This document shows, in pieces, positions 1-7,828 of a stretch of DNA of 34,932 nucleotides. Below the pieces are notes generated by a model. That model was not told the origin of the DNA and made no database searches. It was given only the letters and a program-made list of their open reading frames with translations. A program made the translations under genes and the position numbers. This DNA comes from Longimicrobiaceae bacterium (lineage in GTDB: Bacteria > Gemmatimonadota > Gemmatimonadetes > Longimicrobiales > Longimicrobiaceae). The DNA lies in NCBI GenBank assembly GCA_035936415.1, contig DASYWD010000056.1, forward strand, positions 1-34,932. Reading direction: 5' to 3'. Each line of letters starts with the position of its first letter. Position 1 is the stretch's first letter.

Positions 1-6
1 GCGTAC

Positions 7-1347
7 GTGAGGCTCGCCGAGGTCTGGCGGCGCGCCGATCCCGACCTCCCCGCACTGGACGAGGTGCAGCGCGGGGCCCGTGGCGATTTCGGACCGACTC
101 CCGCCCCGCAGGCGGGCGCAGCAACCGGCGGGAACGCCCCCGCGCCGGCGTACCTGTACGTGTGGGCCACCGCGATCGACACGGCCGTGAGCCCCCCGGT
201 GCCGCCGGACACGGTGCCGCGCCGCCGCCGGCGCGGCGTGGCCCTGCTGACGGTGGATCTGCGCGAGGGATCGCCCACGCGCGGGCAGGTGGTCGGCGCG
301 GTGCTCGCCGCGGACACGGCCGCCCGCTTCGCCCATCACACGGAGCACGCGCTCGCCGCCGACGGGCTCCTCTTCGCCAATGACTTCGGCGCCGGGCGCA
401 CGCACCGGTTCGATCTGCGCACCCCCGGCGAGCCGCGCCGGCTGGGCGACTTCACCACGGCGGGGCCGTTCGGCTTCCCGCACTCCTTCGTGCAGCTCCC
501 CAACGGGAACGTGCTCGCCACGTTCCAGCGGCAGGGCGCCGGACCACCGGGCGGGCTGGTGGAGCTGCGGCGCGACGGCACGGCAGTGCGCTGGGCACGC
601 GCGGCGACCTCCGGGGCCGACTCGTTGGAGATCCTGCCGTACAGCCTGGAGGTGCTCCCCGCGCTGGACCGCGTGGTCACCACCAGCCACGGGATGGGCT
701 CCACCCCGGGTGGCGTGCACGTGCAGGTGTGGCGGCTCTCGGACCTGGCGCTGCTGCACACCCTGCGCGTTCCCGAGGCCCCCGCGCACACGGGCCACGA
801 TGCGCCCGGCGCGACGGACGAAGCGTCGGCACACGCGGAGATCCACCACCGCAGGCCCGGCGAGCCACGCGCGCTGGCCGACGGCCGTACCGTGATGGTC
901 GGCACCTTCACCTGCGGGATGTACCGGCTGAACGGAGTGGATGGGCAGTCACCGCGCCTCGAGTTCGTCCACGCCTTCCCCAGCCGCGGGTGCGCCGTGC
1001 CCGTGCGCGTGGGGCGCTGGTGGGTGCAGACGGTACCGTCGCTGCACGCCCTGGTCAGCCTCGACATGGACGACCCCGCCCACCCGCGCGAGCTCGCGCG
1101 CCTCCCGCTGGGCGAGAGCGCCACGCCGCACTGGCTCGCCACGGACGCCTCGGGGCGGTGGCTGATCGTCGACAGCGGGACGGTCGCCGACCCGCGCGTG
1201 TACCTCGCCACCCTGGATCCCGCCACCGGCGCGCTCGCCCCGCACCCGGCGCTCCCGGCGGTGGAGCTGTCGCGGGTGGCGGTCCCGGGGCTCGGCGTCG
1301 TGCGCATCGTGCCGCACGGGGCGGTGTTCGGGCCCGGTGCCCCATGA
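7..1347 (+). CDS. selenium-binding-protein (SBP56)-like beta-propeller protein, probably 5'-partial
   Basis: The product reads as a repetitive beta-strand protein with short motifs typical of the SBP56/methanethiol-oxidase-like family. Examples are HHTEH followed by LFANDFGAGRTHRFDL, then PHSFVQLPNGNVLATFQ, and late propeller blades such as HWLATDASGRWLIVDSG. Known members are seven-bladed propellers, some of which oxidise methanethiol; I infer no particular substrate here. No signal peptide is visible. The frame stays open to the left edge (first codons GCG TAC GTG), so the real start probably lies outside the window and the GTG at position 7 is only the first usable codon. The first ~50 residues (WRRADPDLPALDEVQRGARG) do not look like propeller and resemble a helical TPR-type tail, so a fusion or an upstream start is possible. 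The family call is moderate; the existence of the gene is well supported by codon usage. Confidence 0.6.
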   Translation: MRLAEVWRRADPDLPALDEVQRGARGDFGPTPAPQAGAATGGNAPAPAYLYVWATAIDTAVSPPVPPDTVPRRRRRGVALLTVDLREGSPTRGQVVGAVLAADTAARFAHHTEHALAADGLLFANDFGAGRTHRFDLRTPGEPRRLGDFTTAGPFGFPHSFVQLPNGNVLATFQRQGAGPPGGLVELRRDGTAVRWARAATSGADSLEILPYSLEVLPALDRVVTTSHGMGSTPGGVHVQVWRLSDLALLHTLRVPEAPAHTGHDAPGATDEASAHAEIHHRRPGEPRALADGRTVMVGTFTCGMYRLNGVDGQSPRLEFVHAFPSRGCAVPVRVGRWWVQTVPSLHALVSLDMDDPAHPRELARLPLGESATPHWLATDASGRWLIVDSGTVADPRVYLATLDPATGALAPHPALPAVELSRVAVPGLGVVRIVPHGAVFGPGAP

Positions 1348-1492
1348 GGCGAATCATCGGCGTGGGCCCGGAGCCGGGCCGCGCCTGCCGGTTCGTGCTC
1401 CACGCTCGGGCCGGGGGCGGGCCGCGAAGCACCGAGGGGGTGCCGATCGCGGCCCACCCGGTCCGGTCCAGCACCCGCCCTTGATAGGTCCC

Positions 1493-2515
1493 ATGCGATT
1501 CCCCGTCCTCGCGCTCCTCCTCTGCGCCGCCTGCGCTCCCGCGCGACCCGGCGAGCCGCCCGCACTCCGCACGGCGACCCTGAACCCGGCGCGCGCCCCG
1601 GCACTGCGAGTGGAGGTCCTTGCCCAGATCGTCGCCGGCCCCTTCGTCGTGCTGCACGAGCGAGCCGCCTGCACCCCGGACGGGCGGGTCTTCGACGCGG
1701 TGTACACGTACGAGGTGCAGGATGACCGGATCACACGCGTGTGGCGCACCCGGCGCGTGCCGGGCGATCCCGGCAGTGGAGTGACCCGGACCGGCCCGGA
1801 CCGTGGATCTCTCTCCCCGCAGGTCCGCGAATTCATCACGGTCAGCGAGCCGGTGGTGGCGCTCACCGGGGCCACCGTGATCGATGGGACGGGAGCCGCA
1901 CCGAAGGCCAACCAGACCATCGTGATCCGCGACGGGAGGATCGCCGAGGTCGGCCCGTCGGGTAGCGTGCAGATACCGGAGGGGGCGCGACGGATGGAGC
2001 TGCGCGGCTCCACGATCGTCCCCGGACTGGTCGGAATCCACAACCACCTCTTCATCAGGGCCACCGTCGGGCGCAGGGTCCAGCTCGGCTTCTCCGCGCC
2101 ACGCCTCTACCTCGCCTCCGGGACGACCACGGTCCGTACCGCTGGAACGACCGTGCCCTACGCCGACATCAACACCCGCACGGCCATCGAGAGGGGAGAG
2201 ATCCCGGGACCCCGCGTGCATCTCACCGCGCCCTACGTGACCGGCAGCGGCCGTGCAAGTGACCGCGAGATGGCGATTATCGAGTCTCCGGAGGCGGCCC
2301 GCCGTTTCGTGGCGTATTGGGCCGTGGAGGGCGCGACATGGATCAAGGCGTCCTTGCATGTCCGTCGCGCCGAGCTCCAGGCGCTGATCGAGGAGGCACA
2401 CCGGCGCGGAGTAAAGGTTACGGGACATCTCTGCGCCGCCCGTCGGTCCAGGCAGCGCCCGGCAAGTACCTTGACTGTCCAGGCACGGAGTGCTAGAATT
2501 ACAACACGGTGCTGA
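1493..2515 (+). CDS. amidohydrolase-family protein, C-terminally truncated (possible pseudogene)
   Basis: The start is placed at ATG 1493 because it gives a lipoprotein-like leader (MRFPVLALLLCAACAPARPGE, lipobox-like LLCAAC). The product would therefore be exported and lipid-anchored. Residues ~115-300 match the amidohydrolase superfamily: LTGATVIDGTGAAPKANQ, IVIRDGRIAEVGPSG, then the metal-binding HxH in GLVGIHNHLF. Near the end comes KVTGHLCA, which carries the next conserved His. Homologues normally run on for another 100 or more residues with a further His and the catalytic Asp. Here the reading frame turns into an Arg/Ser/Thr-rich tail and stops inside the promoter region of the next operon. 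The enzyme therefore lacks its C-terminal half-barrel and is probably inactive. It follows the propeller gene by ~145 nt on the same strand. Confidence 0.6.
   Translation: MRFPVLALLLCAACAPARPGEPPALRTATLNPARAPALRVEVLAQIVAGPFVVLHERAACTPDGRVFDAVYTYEVQDDRITRVWRTRRVPGDPGSGVTRTGPDRGSLSPQVREFITVSEPVVALTGATVIDGTGAAPKANQTIVIRDGRIAEVGPSGSVQIPEGARRMELRGSTIVPGLVGIHNHLFIRATVGRRVQLGFSAPRLYLASGTTTVRTAGTTVPYADINTRTAIERGEIPGPRVHLTAPYVTGSGRASDREMAIIESPEAARRFVAYWAVEGATWIKASLHVRRAELQALIEEAHRRGVKVTGHLCAARRSRQRPASTLTVQARSARITTRC
2471..2499 (+). promoter_or_regulatory. sigma70-type promoter of the BlaI/M56 operon
   Basis: TTGACT (2471-2476), a 17-nt spacer and TAGAAT (2494-2499) form a near-consensus housekeeping promoter. 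Transcription would begin near 2506, leaving a ~75-nt leader before the repressor ATG at 2580. The promoter lies inside the terminal out-of-place segment of the truncated amidohydrolase frame, which supports the view that this segment is regulatory rather than coding. Confidence 0.65.
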
Positions 2516-2554
2516 AATTCCACCATAGTGCTGTTTTGCCAGCATACGGTGTGG
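2481..2554 (+). promoter_or_regulatory. periodic operator array for the BlaI-type repressor
   Basis: GTGCTA (2490-2495), GTGCTG (2509-2514), GTGCTG (2529-2534) and GTGTGG (2549-2554) recur every 19-20 bp, i.e. every two helical turns. They start over the -10 box and run through the leader. Each has a partly symmetrical left arm, best seen in CAACAC-G-GTGCTG (2502-2514). BlaI/MecI repressors bind dyads in their own promoters as dimers, so autorepression by cooperative binding is the natural reading. That this protein binds these boxes is inferred. Confidence 0.5.
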
Positions 2555-2579
2555 CCCTTCCAACGCCCGGAGACGCCGC

Positions 2580-2969
2580 ATGGGTCCCGAGACCACCGCC
2601 GACCTCAGCCGCCGGGAGCGCCAGGTGATGGATGCGCTCTTCGCGCTGGGCCAGGGCACCATCAACGATATCCTGGAGCGCATCCCCGAGCCACCTAGCT
2701 ACTCCGCCGTGCGCGCCTCCTTGCGCGTGCTGGAGGAGAAGGGCCAGGTCGAGCACCACTGGGACGGTCCGCGCTACCTCTACCGGCCCGTGGTGCCGAA
2801 GGAGAGCGCCCGCCGCGCGGCCCTCGGCCACCTGGTGCGCACGTTCTTTGGCGGCAGCGCCGAGGCGGCCGCCGTAGCGCTCCTCGGGATGACCGGTCAC
2901 AAGCTCAGCGACGACGACCTGCGGCGACTGGCGCAGCAGGTGGATGCCGCCCGCGAACAGGGGAGATGA
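2580..2969 (+). CDS. BlaI/MecI/CopY-family transcriptional repressor
   Basis: A 129-residue winged-helix protein, the usual length for the family. The N-terminus LSRRERQVMDALFALGQGT, the recognition region PSYSAVRASLRVLEEKG and the wing (VEHHWDGPRYLYRPV) follow the BlaI pattern. The C-terminal half (SARRAALGHLVRTFFGGS) corresponds to the dimerisation helices and the region cleaved in known BlaI proteins. Its stop overlaps the start of the M56 metallopeptidase (ATGA), so the two are translationally coupled and form the classical repressor/antirepressor pair. In beta-lactam systems the membrane peptidase triggers loss of the repressor. The signal here is unknown, because no beta-lactamase gene is adjacent and the peptidase carries a different C-terminal domain. 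Confidence 0.9.
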   Translation: MGPETTADLSRRERQVMDALFALGQGTINDILERIPEPPSYSAVRASLRVLEEKGQVEHHWDGPRYLYRPVVPKESARRAALGHLVRTFFGGSAEAAAVALLGMTGHKLSDDDLRRLAQQVDAAREQGR

Positions 2970-5095
2970 CCATGACCATGGACATCAGCGGGATCCTGGC
3001 CGAACTCCACGCCGCTGGCCGTATTCTCCCGGAGCTCTCCTTCAAGGTGGCGCTGGTGCTCGGTGCGGCCGGCCTGCTGGCCCTGGCGCTCCGCCGCCGT
3101 TCCGCGGCGGCGCGGCATCTGGTATGGACAACGGCGGTGGCGGGGGTGCTCGCGCTTCCGCTGGTGCAGCTCCTCCCTGTGCGACTGGACCTGCTCCCCG
3201 CCTGGCTCAGCGGCGCTCCTGAAACGGCCCCTGCTCCCGACGCGGCGCCCACGTTCCTGTCGGAAGAGCACGCGCCCGCGGCGCGGCGGCTGACGCCTCA
3301 GCCGCCTCTTCCCTCGCCTGGCTCTGACGCCCTGCCGCAGGGGGCACCCGGGTGGCGCCTGGCCGACCTCCGCTGGCAACCGCTCCTCGGGGCCACGTGG
3401 CTGCTCGGCACACTGGTGCTCGTGCTGCGGCTACTGCTCGGCAGGGCAACGCTGTGGCGGATGGCATGCACGGGGGAGCGGATCGTAGACGAAGACTGGA
3501 CCGTCGCCGCCGACCGCATCTCCCGGCGCTTCGGTGGCCGCCGCGCGCGGTTGATCCGCAGCCGCCGGACGGAGATGCCGATGACGTGGGGCGTGATCCG
3601 CCCCGTCGTCCTCCTCCCCGCCAGCTGCGAGGGATGGTCGGATGAGCGGCGCGAGATGGTGCTCCGGCACGAGCTGGCGCACGTGGCCCGCCGGGACGTG
3701 ATCTCCCTCGGGCTCGCCCAGCTCGCCTGCGCCGTGCACTGGTTCAATCCGCTCTGCTGGCTGGCGCTCCGCCAGCTCCGGGCGGAGGCGGAGCGGTGCT
3801 GCGACGACCGGGTGCTCAGCACCGGCACCCGCGCCTCGTCCTACGCGCAGTACCTCCTGGAGATGGTGGGCACCGCCGGCCGCGCACGCGTTCCCTCGGC
3901 GGCGCTGCCGATGGCACAGCGCTCCACCTTCGAGAGCCGGCTGCTGGCGATCCTGGAACCCAACGTAAAACGTGGCGCACCCGGCCGCGTCGGGGCCGCG
4001 CTCACCGTGGGTGGCCTCGCCTCGCTGGTGGTGGCCCTCGGTGCGATGCGCCCCGCCGATGCGGGCGCTGCCGGTGTGCGCATACCCGTCCCGGAACGTC
4101 CGGAGATCGAGCGCGCCGCGCCGACTGCCGTGCCGCCGGCCCCAGTGCACGGGCTCATGCCCGAGGAGGGGCCCGGATCCTCCCCCCTCACTCCTGAAGC
4201 CCCGGCGGGGCCGCCCGCCCCTGTAGCCGTGGACACGCCCCCCAGGGGGTCGAAGGCTCCGCTGGAGACGAAGCAGGGATGGGAGACGCCGCCCGCCCCG
4301 TCCGCGGCGGCGGTTGCGGGCGCGGACAACGTCCTGCCGACGGGCACGGTCGAAGACCTTACATGGACGGCGTCCGAGGACGACACGGTACGCCTCCAGC
4401 TTTCGATGCGGTGGGGCATGGCATGGGCGAAGTCGTGGTCGATCGCCCGCTCGGAGTTGCGCGGCCTCTCCGACCAGGAGATCGCCTCCCCGACCTCCAC
4501 ACCGGTCTCCTTCCGGATCGAGCGTGAGGCGGGGGTCGTCGAGTTCGAAGGCGTATTCACCCAGGGGAAGGGCGCCGGCTATTTCACCTTCCAGCCGGAT
4601 CGCCGGTTCCTGCAGACGCTCCACTCGCTCGGGATCCAGGGTGCCGATCGGGTCACCGAGCGCGACCTGAGGCTTCTTGCGCTTGTCGCCCTTGGTCACA
4701 CCTCTACCACCCAGATCCGGGAGCTGCTGGCGCTGGGTCTGGGTTCCCCGAGCCTCAAGGAGGTGGCGGAGCTCGCGATCAACGGCGTCACGCCCGAGTA
4801 CGTTCGCTCATTGCGGTCCCTGGGCCTCTCGGGCACGAGCACGGCATCCAGCCTCGTCGAGCTGCGGCTCCATCGGATCACCCCGCAGTACGTTCGCGAT
4901 CTGGAGGCGCTGGGGTACCGCAATGTCTCCCGCCCGCAGCTCCTCCAGATGGGCATCCACGGGGTGACGCCCGCCTTCATCCGGAAGGTGCGTGAGGCGG
5001 GCTTCCAAGACCCGTCGCCCAGTACTCTCGTCGACATGAGGATTCACGGCATCCGTTCGGAGCGCGTCGACCGCGGCCGGCGCCGTGGAGAATGA
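2966..5095 (+). CDS. M56-family (BlaR1/MecR1-like) membrane metallopeptidase with a C-terminal repeat domain
   Basis: A 709-residue integral membrane protein. Transmembrane segments are predicted at residues ~26-44, ~52-70 and ~132-155, with another after the protease domain (VGAALTVGGLASLVVALGAM). The gluzincin site is RHELAHVARRD, with the downstream acidic ligand region RAEAERCCDDRVLS, as in M56 peptidases. The usual penicillin-binding sensor domain of BlaR1 is absent. A Pro-rich linker (~350-445) instead leads to a distinct domain (STPVSFRIEREAGVVEFEGVF) and then ~26-residue repeats of the type GVTPEYVRSLRSLGLSG and GVTPAFIRKVREAGF. The protein presumably senses something through this C-terminus and acts on the adjacent repressor. 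It overlaps the repressor gene by 4 nt. The downstream gene is a secreted paralogue of its C-terminus. Confidence 0.88.
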   Translation: MTMTMDISGILAELHAAGRILPELSFKVALVLGAAGLLALALRRRSAAARHLVWTTAVAGVLALPLVQLLPVRLDLLPAWLSGAPETAPAPDAAPTFLSEEHAPAARRLTPQPPLPSPGSDALPQGAPGWRLADLRWQPLLGATWLLGTLVLVLRLLLGRATLWRMACTGERIVDEDWTVAADRISRRFGGRRARLIRSRRTEMPMTWGVIRPVVLLPASCEGWSDERREMVLRHELAHVARRDVISLGLAQLACAVHWFNPLCWLALRQLRAEAERCCDDRVLSTGTRASSYAQYLLEMVGTAGRARVPSAALPMAQRSTFESRLLAILEPNVKRGAPGRVGAALTVGGLASLVVALGAMRPADAGAAGVRIPVPERPEIERAAPTAVPPAPVHGLMPEEGPGSSPLTPEAPAGPPAPVAVDTPPRGSKAPLETKQGWETPPAPSAAAVAGADNVLPTGTVEDLTWTASEDDTVRLQLSMRWGMAWAKSWSIARSELRGLSDQEIASPTSTPVSFRIEREAGVVEFEGVFTQGKGAGYFTFQPDRRFLQTLHSLGIQGADRVTERDLRLLALVALGHTSTTQIRELLALGLGSPSLKEVAELAINGVTPEYVRSLRSLGLSGTSTASSLVELRLHRITPQYVRDLEALGYRNVSRPQLLQMGIHGVTPAFIRKVREAGFQDPSPSTLVDMRIHGIRSERVDRGRRRGE

Positions 5096-5202
5096 GGGCC
5101 AGCCGTCCACACACCTCGTCACGGCGGTTGTCTGGTAGATGCCTGCGCGAGCGGAAGGTGAGACACGCTCCGACTTCATCCGAGCCCGGTGGGATTCGAC
5201 CT

Positions 5203-6012
5203 ATGCGAAGCACGATCCTGAGCACCGCGGCCGCCATCCTCCTCTCGATGGCATCCGTCCTTTCCGCGAGCCCTACCGTTGAGGGCACCTGGACCGCCAC
5301 CCAGGAGCGCGACGCACAGCTCCAGGTGTGGCTGTTCTGGAACTCCACGATGTGGTCGCAGAGATTTGCTCGCTCGGAGCTGCACGGCCTATCGGAGGAC
5401 GGGATCGCTTCCGCGATCTCCACACCGGTCTCCTTCCGGATCGAGCGTGAGGCGGGGGTCTTCGAGTTCGAAGGCGTGTTCAAGCAGGGCAAGGGTACCG
5501 GCCGCCTCCGTTTCAATCCGGACCGCGAGTTCGCACAGATGCTCCGCTCGCTGGGGATCAAGGGCACCGATCGAGTCACCGAGCACGACCTGATGCTTCT
5601 CACCCTCCGCCCCGTTTCCACCGCGGCGATCCGGGAATTCACCGCGCTCCTGGGCTCCCTCAGCGTCCGGGAGGTGGTAGAGCTCGCCGTCCACGGCGTC
5701 ACGCCCGACTACGTGCGGTCGGTGCGGTCCCTGGGCCTCTCGGGCACGAACACGGTCTCGGGCGTGGTCGAGATGCGGATTCACCAGATCACCCGGGAAT
5801 ACGTCCGCGACCTTGAAGCGCTCGGATACGGCGACCTCTCCCGCCCTCAGCTCCTCCAGATGGGCATTCACGGGGTCAGCCGCGAGCAGATCCAGGGACT
5901 GGAGCGTGTCGGATATGGAAGGCTGTCTCCGGGCCAGCTCGTGGCCATGCGGATCCACCGCGTCACGCCAGCCTTCGTTCGAGAGATGCGCGAGGCCCTC
6001 GCAGGTAATTGA
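5203..6012 (+). CDS. secreted repeat protein, paralogue of the M56 peptidase C-terminal domain
   Basis: The start at ATG 5203 gives a clean Sec signal peptide (MRSTILSTAAAILLSMASVLSASP). The open frame extends further upstream but without a sensible N-terminus. The mature protein repeats the C-terminal domain of the preceding membrane peptidase: STPVSFRIEREAGVFEFEGVF, then five or six ~26-residue units such as GVTPDYVRSVRSLGLSG and QITREYVRDLEALGYGDLS. A 43-bp stretch (4495-4537 and 5418-5460) is identical between the two genes, which indicates recent duplication or gene conversion. The last repeat stops abruptly at AFVREMREALAGN, and the TGA stop lies inside the first copy of an 18-bp repeat array. 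The C-terminus may therefore have been shortened by insertion of a mobile element. A periplasmic ligand or decoy role is conceivable but unproven. Confidence 0.75.
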   Translation: MRSTILSTAAAILLSMASVLSASPTVEGTWTATQERDAQLQVWLFWNSTMWSQRFARSELHGLSEDGIASAISTPVSFRIEREAGVFEFEGVFKQGKGTGRLRFNPDREFAQMLRSLGIKGTDRVTEHDLMLLTLRPVSTAAIREFTALLGSLSVREVVELAVHGVTPDYVRSVRSLGLSGTNTVSGVVEMRIHQITREYVRDLEALGYGDLSRPQLLQMGIHGVSREQIQGLERVGYGRLSPGQLVAMRIHRVTPAFVREMREALAGN

Positions 6013-6078
6013 TTCGTTCCGACCAAGGTAGATGATTCGTTCCGCCTTGCGAAGACACGTGGTAATTGATTCGTTCCG
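6004..6078. repeat. three copies of an 18-bp repeat, candidate transposon end
   Basis: GGTAATTGATTCGTTCCG occurs exactly at 6004-6021 and 6061-6078, with a 16/18 copy (GGTAGATGATTCGTTCCG) at 6027-6044. All are in the same orientation, with start-to-start distances of 23 and 34 bp. The first copy includes the stop codon of the upstream gene. The array marks the switch from chromosomal-type genes to the accessory island. Three spaced same-direction sites resemble the transposase-binding sites at one end of Tn7-like elements. I found no further copy elsewhere in the window. Confidence 0.6.
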
Positions 6079-6222
6079 TCTAGCTGCATCTACTGCCCAG
6101 TCCTCTCACTTACAGTAGCGCTTGGTGAACACGATCTGAGAATCCTGCCGGGAGAGCAGGGATAGCCATCCCATACGTTGCGGGGCATCGGTCCATTTCA
6201 CAACTGTCTCGCCCTCCATCAT
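6079..6222. other. short intergenic spacer after the repeat array
   Basis: About 140 bases, AT-richer than the left flank, with no open frame of coding character. It separates the repeat array from the 3' end of the leftward membrane-protein gene. Confidence 0.4.
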
Positions 6223-7035
6223 CTAAGAAGACCCGAGGAGAAGCTTTGCGATTCCTAGGAGTACGGCCGTGATAGCGAGGATCCCTGCGAACGCCCCATG
6301 CTTGTGCTCCACCAGCCGCCAGCCCACACCCCGCATGAAGCGAAGTGCCACCTCGAGGACTGTGGTAGACCCGGCGACTAGCACGATGGCGAGCACAATC
6401 TCGATGGCGAGCGCAGCCTGAATTGCTACCGGCCCAAAGAGCATGGCTCCTAGTGATCCCACTGCTCCGAGATAAGATACAGGAGAAGCATGGCAAATCA
6501 CTCGATGTGTCCCCATCGCATCGAAAGTGCAGGCCAATTCACCTGATTGCGTGTAGTGAATGAGCGTAGATACGAGAACATATGTGTTCGTGAGCAATCG
6601 TGGGAAGAGCGGAGCAAAGACAGCCCAACACAATGCGATTCGAGTGGGGTTAGGCTTCTGCATCAGGTGCTGGACGAAAAGAATGGTGAGACTCCAAACG
6701 CCCAGGTTCATCGGGAGGAGGAGAGCAAGAACGTAAATCTGGTCTGTTACGCCAGCGGTTCCTGACCGGATCGCTGGCAAGTTGGTCCTCGAGAACCCAT
6801 AGGCAACGAGCAGGAGTAGTTGCGAGGATCCGATCAGTAGGAGCGGTCGAGCCTGCGTCCTCAGGGATCTTCCTTTGAGCCAGAGGAGCGGGCGAATGTA
6901 CTCTAGGCGGAGGGTAAGCGCCTCAACCAGATCTGCAACGTACTGTTGCTGATGGGGCCGTAGAATGAGACCGGCCTCACGAGTGAGGAGGAGAATTACG
7001 CTTATCCAGAAAGCTAAGTCGATGGTCGTTTGCAT
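6223..7035 (-). CDS. polytopic membrane protein of unknown function
   Basis: The start chosen is ATG 7035 (MQTTIDLAFWISVILLLTREAG), which begins directly with a membrane segment. The longer frame to 7149 adds a Ser/Arg-rich stretch without coding character. Hydrophobic helices are visible near residues 7-20, 66-80 (LLLIGSSQLLLLVAYGF), 98-125 (QIYVLALLLPMNLGVWSLTILFV), 133-160, 190-225 and a last one near the C-terminus (GILAITAVLLGIAKLLLG). A soluble, basic stretch lies between helices one and two. I recognise no family. It is last in a leftward run with the 114-residue protein, the ImmA/IrrE peptidase and the XRE regulator, with a ~190-nt gap before it. Its lower GC matches that run and differs from both flanks, suggesting acquisition as a unit. 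A membrane effector is possible but unproven. Confidence 0.6.
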   Translation of the reverse strand: MQTTIDLAFWISVILLLTREAGLILRPHQQQYVADLVEALTLRLEYIRPLLWLKGRSLRTQARPLLLIGSSQLLLLVAYGFSRTNLPAIRSGTAGVTDQIYVLALLLPMNLGVWSLTILFVQHLMQKPNPTRIALCWAVFAPLFPRLLTNTYVLVSTLIHYTQSGELACTFDAMGTHRVICHASPVSYLGAVGSLGAMLFGPVAIQAALAIEIVLAIVLVAGSTTVLEVALRFMRGVGWRLVEHKHGAFAGILAITAVLLGIAKLLLGSS

Positions 7036-7228
7036 ATGCGGCCTCGATGTGATCTGAACGGCCGTGTCTGCGAGCGGAGCTGCTGCTGTGGGGTAGCCCA
7101 ATCCTTCTGCATGGCGGAATCGACTCAGGCTCGTGATTGTGCGCCGCACACTACAGACAACGCAAATTTTCCTGAGTCGGCGGTATCGCTACCTTGGTCC
7201 CCTGCAGCGGAACTCCACCAACTTGGCT
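7036..7228. other. spacer between two leftward genes
   Basis: About 190 bases upstream of the membrane-protein gene. Alternative longer starts for that gene run into it. I see no separate gene or clear promoter. Confidence 0.35.
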
Positions 7229-7573
7229 TTAGAGTGACGAGAAGAACTGCTTCACGTCGGCGGCAGTTGAGGCATTCGTAAAGGATGCGAGGGCCCGGCC
7301 CTGGACGGAGCCCTCCCGTATCTCAATTGTGCCAGCAGAATGATTGTAGGAAACGGCGTATCGGTTCCCGCCGATGTAAACCCAGAGGACGTTCTTGAGG
7401 TCACCCGCTTGGGCCATCACTTGAAGGTCAGATGTAGGGTCCTTCCGCCAGACGAGCGCCCCAGCCACGGCCAAGCAAATCTCATCGACATTTCTAGCGT
7501 GATGTTCAGCACGATCCATCACGCCTGAGATGTACCTCTGGAGAGTATCGACATCCGCAACGCGAGCGGGCAA
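7229..7573 (-). CDS. 114-residue conserved-looking protein of unknown function
   Basis: The start is TTG 7573, chosen because GGAGGTGA, a near-perfect Shine-Dalgarno sequence, sits four bases upstream of it. The protein begins MPARVADVDTLQRYISGVMD, then a His-rich helix (RAEHHARNVDEI), a helix AVAGALVWR, and beta-strand-like segments (NVLWVYIGGNRYAVSYNH, TIEIREGS). It ends ASFTNASTAADVKQFFSSL. The helix-then-sheet pattern and absence of membrane segments suggest a small soluble globular protein. I do not assign a family. It lies ~255 nt downstream of the ImmA/IrrE gene and has its own promoter candidate, so it may be transcribed separately. Its position suggests a partner or target of the regulator/peptidase pair. 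Confidence 0.65.
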   Translation of the reverse strand: MPARVADVDTLQRYISGVMDRAEHHARNVDEICLAVAGALVWRKDPTSDLQVMAQAGDLKNVLWVYIGGNRYAVSYNHSAGTIEIREGSVQGRALASFTNASTAADVKQFFSSL

Positions 7574-7608
7574 GATTCACCTCCGGTGGTTGGGGGTGTT
7601 TGACCTAC

Positions 7609-7637
7609 ATGATACTCGAGAGCATACTGAAGGTCCA
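7609..7637 (-). promoter_or_regulatory. candidate promoter for the 114-residue gene
   Basis: Read leftward: TGGACC (7637-7632), 17-nt spacer, TATCAT (7614-7609). Transcription would start about 28 nt before the TTG start codon. The -35 matches consensus at four of six positions. The rest of 7574-7828 shows no gene. A GTAC-AAT-GTAC dyad lies further upstream (7754-7764). Confidence 0.4.
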
Positions 7638-7828
7638 GCTCCGCCTGCCAAGAAAAATGCGTGTTGAACCGGAGGATAAGCGGGGAGCCTGTGCTCCATA
7701 CGTGCTGAACAGCACGCGCGGAACGTCACCCGGCCGAACTTCGCCAGGTCTGCGTACAATGTACCCTCACTTCGAACGGCCCCATCGGAGCTGCCTCAAA
7801 ACCCCTTGGAAGCAGGTCAGGTGTCCGG

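Noticed and set aside
336-1604. A long leftward open frame opposite the propeller gene
   Set aside because: Arg/Ser/Pro-rich shadow of the real gene on the other strand.
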